Positions 61,068 through 64,000 of a DNA stretch of 64,000 nt are shown one piece after another. The notes beneath the pieces were generated by a model. That model saw only the letters and a program-made list of their open reading frames with translations, searched no databases and was not told where the DNA came from. The DNA is from an uncultured Tateyamaria sp. Its GTDB lineage: Bacteria > Pseudomonadota > Alphaproteobacteria > Rhodobacterales > Rhodobacteraceae. A program made the translations under genes and the position numbers. Position 1 is the stretch's first letter. The number at the start of each line of letters is the position of its first letter. The stretch is from positions 558,001 to 622,000 of the forward strand of contig NZ_CANLAG010000001.1 of the NCBI RefSeq assembly GCF_947488715.1, read 5' to 3'.

Positions 61068-61745
61068 ATGCCCGAGTTAGAACTCTTTGTCGCTCCCAAC
61101 ACATGTGCCCGCGTGGCAACCATCGCGCTCGAAGAGATTGGCGTGCCGTTTGAGACGACCCTGATCCGCACGGCGGCCAACCAGCAAAACTCGCCCGAGT
61201 TCCTGAAAATCAATCCCAAGGGCAAGGTGCCGGCACTGCTGATCGACGGCGCGCCCCTGACCGAGAATGTCGCAATCCTGAGCTGGCTGGCCGCGACCTA
61301 TCCAGAGGCGCATCTGTTGCCCGAAACCGACGACCAGCTTGCCGCGCTCAAGCAGACGGCAGACCTCGCCTTTTGGGCCGGCACCGTTCATCCCGTCGTC
61401 ACCCGGATCGCCATGCCCATGAAAATGATCCCCGACGCCGCGCAGTCTTTCGAGATCGTGCGCCCCAAAGGGGTCGAGGACATGAACAAGATCATGAAGA
61501 TGATCGACACCCGCCTTCAGGACGGTCCTTGGTGGTACGGCGAGACGTGGTCGATCGTGGATGGCTACCTCTATTGGGTCTGGGGGCGGATCACCGGCGT
61601 CGGCTATGACGGCACCGCTTTCCCGAACGTCCAGAAACACTTTGAACTCAGCAATGCGCGCCCCGCCGTGCAGCGCGCCATGGCCCGAGAGGAGGTCAAT
61701 ATCGACGTCCTCAAATCCGAAAACCTCTACATGCCTCCGCGCTAG
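61068..61745 (+). CDS. Glutathione S-transferase
   Basis: Cytosolic-type GST (225 aa): thioredoxin-like N-domain with PNTCARVATIALEEIGVPFE, NPKGKVPALLIDG (cis-proline loop), and LTENVAILSWLA for glutathione binding. An all-helical C-domain follows. Sulfatase follows after 20 bp. Could detoxify or open a reactive intermediate of the TAXI-imported compound. Confidence 0.92.
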   Translation: MPELELFVAPNTCARVATIALEEIGVPFETTLIRTAANQQNSPEFLKINPKGKVPALLIDGAPLTENVAILSWLAATYPEAHLLPETDDQLAALKQTADLAFWAGTVHPVVTRIAMPMKMIPDAAQSFEIVRPKGVEDMNKIMKMIDTRLQDGPWWYGETWSIVDGYLYWVWGRITGVGYDGTAFPNVQKHFELSNARPAVQRAMAREEVNIDVLKSENLYMPPR

Positions 61746-61765
61746 CCCAGACAAAAGGCAACACG

Positions 61766-63376
61766 ATGAACGTCCTCTGGATTATGGCCGACCAACTCCG
61801 CTGGGACTATCTCAGCTGTTATGGCGCCCAACATATCGCGACCCCCAATATCGACCGTCTGGCGGCCAAAGGGGTCAGGTTTGACCGCGCCTACGTGCAA
61901 TCCCCGATCTGCGGTCCCAGCCGGATGAGTTTCTATACAGGCCGGTATGTGCGCAGCCACGGTGCCACCTGGAACGGCTTTCCCCTGCGGGTGGGCGAGC
62001 CCACATTGGGCGACCACCTGCGCGAGGTCGGCGTCACCAGCACGCTGGTCGGCAAGACCCACATGCGCCCCGACGAAGAAGGCATGAAACGCCTTGGCAT
62101 TGATCCCGAAAGCACCATAGGCGCGCTGGTCAGCGAATGTGGTTTCGAGGTCTTCGTGCGGGACGACGGCACCAATGCGGCCACCGACAAGAACCGGCAT
62201 GCCGAAGACTACGAACGTTACCTGCGCGCACACGGGATGGGCGGCGACACCCCGTGGGAGGAATGGGCCAACACCGCAATTGGCCCGGACGGCACAAAGA
62301 AATCAGGCTGGTTTCTGGAAAACGCACCCTTGCCCGCGCGCGTTCCCAAAGAGCACTCGGAAACCGCATGGCTGACCACACGCGGGATCGAATTCATCGA
62401 AAGCCAGGGGGACAAGCCCTGGCTGTGCCACCTCAGCTATATCAAACCGCACTGGCCCTATCTGGCCCCCGCGCCCTACAACGACATGTACACGCGCGAT
62501 GATCTGCCACCCGTGAACCGCCGGCCGCAGGAACACAGCCACCCGCTTTTGCAAGCCTGGACGCAGACGCGCATCTGCAAGAGCTTCTCCCGCGAAGATG
62601 TTCGCGAGATCGTGGCACCTGTCTACATGGGGCTGATCAAGGAACTCGACGACAACATGGGCCGGTTGTTTGGCCACCTCGAACAGAGCGGGCGGATGGA
62701 CGACACCATGGTCGTGTTCTGCTCGGATCACGGCGACAACATGGGGGATCACTGGATGGGCGAAAAGGACCTGTTCTACGATTGCTCCGCCCGAATCCCG
62801 CTGATCGTGTATGACCCCCGGACCCAGGCAGACAGCACGCGCGGCACATCATGTGACAAGCTGGTCGAGGGGATCGACCTGGCGCCTACATTTCATCAAC
62901 TTATGGGCGGCGAGGCCAAGCCCCATGTGATGGAAGGGCGCTCGCTTGAACCGCTCTTGCACGGTCAGGATGCGCCGTGGCGCGACTATTGCATCTCGGA
63001 ATACGACTATTCCACCCGCGACGCCCGCCAGGACGTGAATGTCGATGAAAGCGATGCGCGCCTCGTCATGGTTTTCGACGGTCGTTGGAAATACGTGCAT
63101 GTCGAACTGATGCGCCCGATGCTGTTTGACCTCGAAACCGACCCGGACGAATTGCACGACCTGGGCGACAGCCCCGACCACCAGGATCAGATCGCGCGCA
63201 TGCGGGACCTGCATTTCGAATGGGCGCGCAAGCACCACTCGCGGATCACCCGCAGCCCCCAGATCATCGAACGCATGGCCGCGGGCAAGGAACCGCCCGG
63301 CATCTACATCGCCTATTGGGACCGCGAAGAGGCCGAGGCAAACGGGTTGGTATCACCGCCACATCTGGACGCCTGA
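61766..63376 (+). CDS. Cytoplasmic sulfatase / phosphonate monoester hydrolase-type enzyme
   Basis: Alkaline-phosphatase-superfamily hydrolase (536 aa). The sulfatase motif CGPSR at residues 49-53 makes Cys49 the likely formylglycine. Asp9 and Gln10 (MADQ) and FCSDHGDNMGDH give metal ligands. No signal peptide is present, so the substrate must enter the cell, consistent with the adjacent TAXI importer. The CGPSRMSFYTGRY form is shared by choline-sulfatase-like and phosphonate monoester hydrolases. The true substrate is not readable. Confidence 0.9.
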   Translation: MNVLWIMADQLRWDYLSCYGAQHIATPNIDRLAAKGVRFDRAYVQSPICGPSRMSFYTGRYVRSHGATWNGFPLRVGEPTLGDHLREVGVTSTLVGKTHMRPDEEGMKRLGIDPESTIGALVSECGFEVFVRDDGTNAATDKNRHAEDYERYLRAHGMGGDTPWEEWANTAIGPDGTKKSGWFLENAPLPARVPKEHSETAWLTTRGIEFIESQGDKPWLCHLSYIKPHWPYLAPAPYNDMYTRDDLPPVNRRPQEHSHPLLQAWTQTRICKSFSREDVREIVAPVYMGLIKELDDNMGRLFGHLEQSGRMDDTMVVFCSDHGDNMGDHWMGEKDLFYDCSARIPLIVYDPRTQADSTRGTSCDKLVEGIDLAPTFHQLMGGEAKPHVMEGRSLEPLLHGQDAPWRDYCISEYDYSTRDARQDVNVDESDARLVMVFDGRWKYVHVELMRPMLFDLETDPDELHDLGDSPDHQDQIARMRDLHFEWARKHHSRITRSPQIIERMAAGKEPPGIYIAYWDREEAEANGLVSPPHLDA

Positions 63377-63404
63377 GACCCAACCCAGTCTAGGCCGACA
63401 CTGC

Positions 63405-63788
63405 CTATTTGAAGTGCGCGGCCTGACCGGACAGAGAGACTGAAAGGCTCACGCTGCCTTCGTTGATCAGCCACTTGCGGATCTCATAGTCTCGCGCGCC
63501 CGAAAGGTGCATGGGATCATTGATGGCTAGCACGTGGGCGGTTTCAAAATCTGGCGCGCGATAGATCATCATGCCTTCCGCGTCCATCGCTATCCCGGTC
63601 TTATCCGAAATCGGCCCGGCCAGGAACAACACGCCCTCAGCCTCCAGCTTCTTTTGATAGGCCAAGTGATCGGGCAACGACTCTTTGACCAGCGAAATAT
63701 CGTTTGGCGTGCTTTTGATCACATACAGCTCCAGCGCAAGCGCGCCGCGCGCCTTGGCCTCTGCCTTGTACTTGTCCCAGTCTGGCAC
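63405..63788 (-). CDS. YCII-related (YciI-like) protein
   Basis: Ferredoxin-like alpha-beta protein (127 aa). SLPDHLAYQKKLEAEGVLFLAGPISD contains the conserved His-Asp pair region (core HLAYQKKLEAEG). GMMIYRAPDFETAHVLAINDP matches the second half. GTG 63788 is preferred because AGGGAGG lies 8 bp upstream; the longer frame starts with a TTG at 63812 lacking a site. Convergent with the sulfatase. Function unknown; the family includes small dehalogenase/lyase-like enzymes. Confidence 0.82.
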   Translation of the reverse strand: MPDWDKYKAEAKARGALALELYVIKSTPNDISLVKESLPDHLAYQKKLEAEGVLFLAGPISDKTGIAMDAEGMMIYRAPDFETAHVLAINDPMHLSGARDYEIRKWLINEGSVSLSVSLSGQAAHFK

Positions 63789-63847
63789 GTGGATGTCCTC
63801 CCTCTTTGTCAACGCGATGCTATCGGCAACGTAAAACCCTTCAAGTT

Positions 63848-63866
63848 AAAAAATCGATTTTATTGG
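63848..63866. promoter_or_regulatory. AAAAAATCGATTTT palindrome, copy 2
   Basis: AAAAAATCGATTTTATTGG lies in the gap between the YCII gene and the gene cut by the window edge. It is 18/19 identical to the copy at 61010-61028. Confidence 0.65.
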
Positions 63867-63919
63867 ACAACGCGCAAAAATACCGATTATCTCCCAAAAG
63901 AAAGACGGGGGGACACGGC

Positions 63920-64000
63920 TTGAGTTCGCATTTGGAGCAGCTCCGGCAATCCGCGCAGGATGATGTGCGTGGGCTGCGGGGCAAGATTGATCGTCTGTCG
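63920..64000 (+). CDS. Start of a gene cut by the right edge (possible regulator)
   Basis: An open frame from TTG 63920 with GGGGGG just upstream reads SSHLEQLRQSAQDDVRGLRG and then KIDRLS to the window end (27 codons). It is too short to assign. Its position beside the shared palindrome suggests a regulator of the TAXI-sulfatase cluster. Confidence 0.35.
   Translation, partial: MSSHLEQLRQSAQDDVRGLRGKIDRLS

Noticed and set aside
63405-63812. Longer YCII start at TTG 63812
   Set aside because: No ribosome site there. GTG 63788 has AGGGAGG at 8 bp.

Overview
The window looks like chromosomal DNA of an alphaproteobacterium of the Rhodobacteraceae (Roseobacter-like, probably marine). The reasons are high GC, many TRAP transporters of both the DctP and TAXI types, a MipZ division-site ATPase, an F0 operon with tandem b' and b subunits (atpI-atpB-atpE-atpX-atpF), the aerobic box benzoyl-CoA route under a BoxR-type regulator, and Entner-Doudoroff genes. 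I saw no insertion sequence, prophage, CRISPR array, rRNA or tRNA. No gene-free gap exceeds about 300 bases.

Layout. Bases 1-2806: a TRAP uptake system whose binding-protein gene runs in from the left edge. Bases 2962-11075: an aerobic benzoate cluster with benzoate-CoA ligase, an alpha/beta hydrolase, BoxC, BoxB, a 59-residue Cys-rich protein, a flavodoxin-like protein, a 4HBT-type thioesterase, BoxR and a lone 3-hydroxyacyl-CoA dehydrogenase C-terminal domain; no boxA is present. Bases 11138-17626: a DUF2165 membrane protein, an orphan Tat-exported ABC binding protein, a coupled FAD oxidase / amidohydrolase / glutamine amidotransferase operon, and RidA. Bases 17715-20918: fahA-hmgA with a divergent MarR regulator (homogentisate catabolism). 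Bases 20984-25265: an esterase, mipZ, and edd-eda. Bases 25335-38675: housekeeping translation and secretion genes (rpmE, rplS, trmD, rimM, rpsP, ffh) interleaved with accessory genes: a VWA lipoprotein island, a sulfotransferase-like gene, a Gdx-type exporter, chorismate mutase and four tandem GNAT genes. Bases 38803-44041: azoR with a divergent LysR regulator, a DMT exporter, a GT61 glycosyltransferase, ArsR, a DUF1127 protein and a second LysR. Bases 44245-46866: the F0 ATP synthase operon. Bases 46932-55475: two GntR regulators, a Gfo/Idh/MocA oxidoreductase, and a two-component flavin monooxygenase / aldo-keto reductase / TRAP cluster. Bases 55635-57346: a frameshifted membrane-protein gene, DUF4345 and a divergent TetR. 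Bases 57455-64000: a TAXI-TRAP system, a GST, a cytoplasmic sulfatase, a YCII protein and the start of a gene cut by the right edge.

How the parts fit. Several catabolic modules follow one plan: a TRAP importer, a few cytoplasmic enzymes, and a local regulator with a visible palindromic operator (box/BoxR, hmg/MarR, LLM/HutC-GntR, TAXI-sulfatase). Many neighbours are translationally coupled through ATGA, GTGA or TGATG overlaps; the longest chain runs from ffh through NIPSNAP, four GNATs and a 48-residue repeat ORF into chorismate mutase.

Most worth a second look: (1) the box cluster has no BoxA reductase but carries a flavodoxin and a tiny Cys-rich protein where an electron-transfer partner would be expected; (2) a DUF6502 / small lipoprotein / VWA lipoprotein island reads outward from two identical 19-bp palindromes; (3) a family of short palindromes with a C(C/T)TACG tail sits mainly in intercistronic gaps inside operons; (4) the ffh-GNAT coupling chain; (5) a near-identical AAAAAATCGATTTT palindrome lies at both ends of the TAXI-sulfatase cluster. 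Start codons given here were often moved inward from the longest open frame on the basis of Shine-Dalgarno spacing or overlap with the preceding stop codon.
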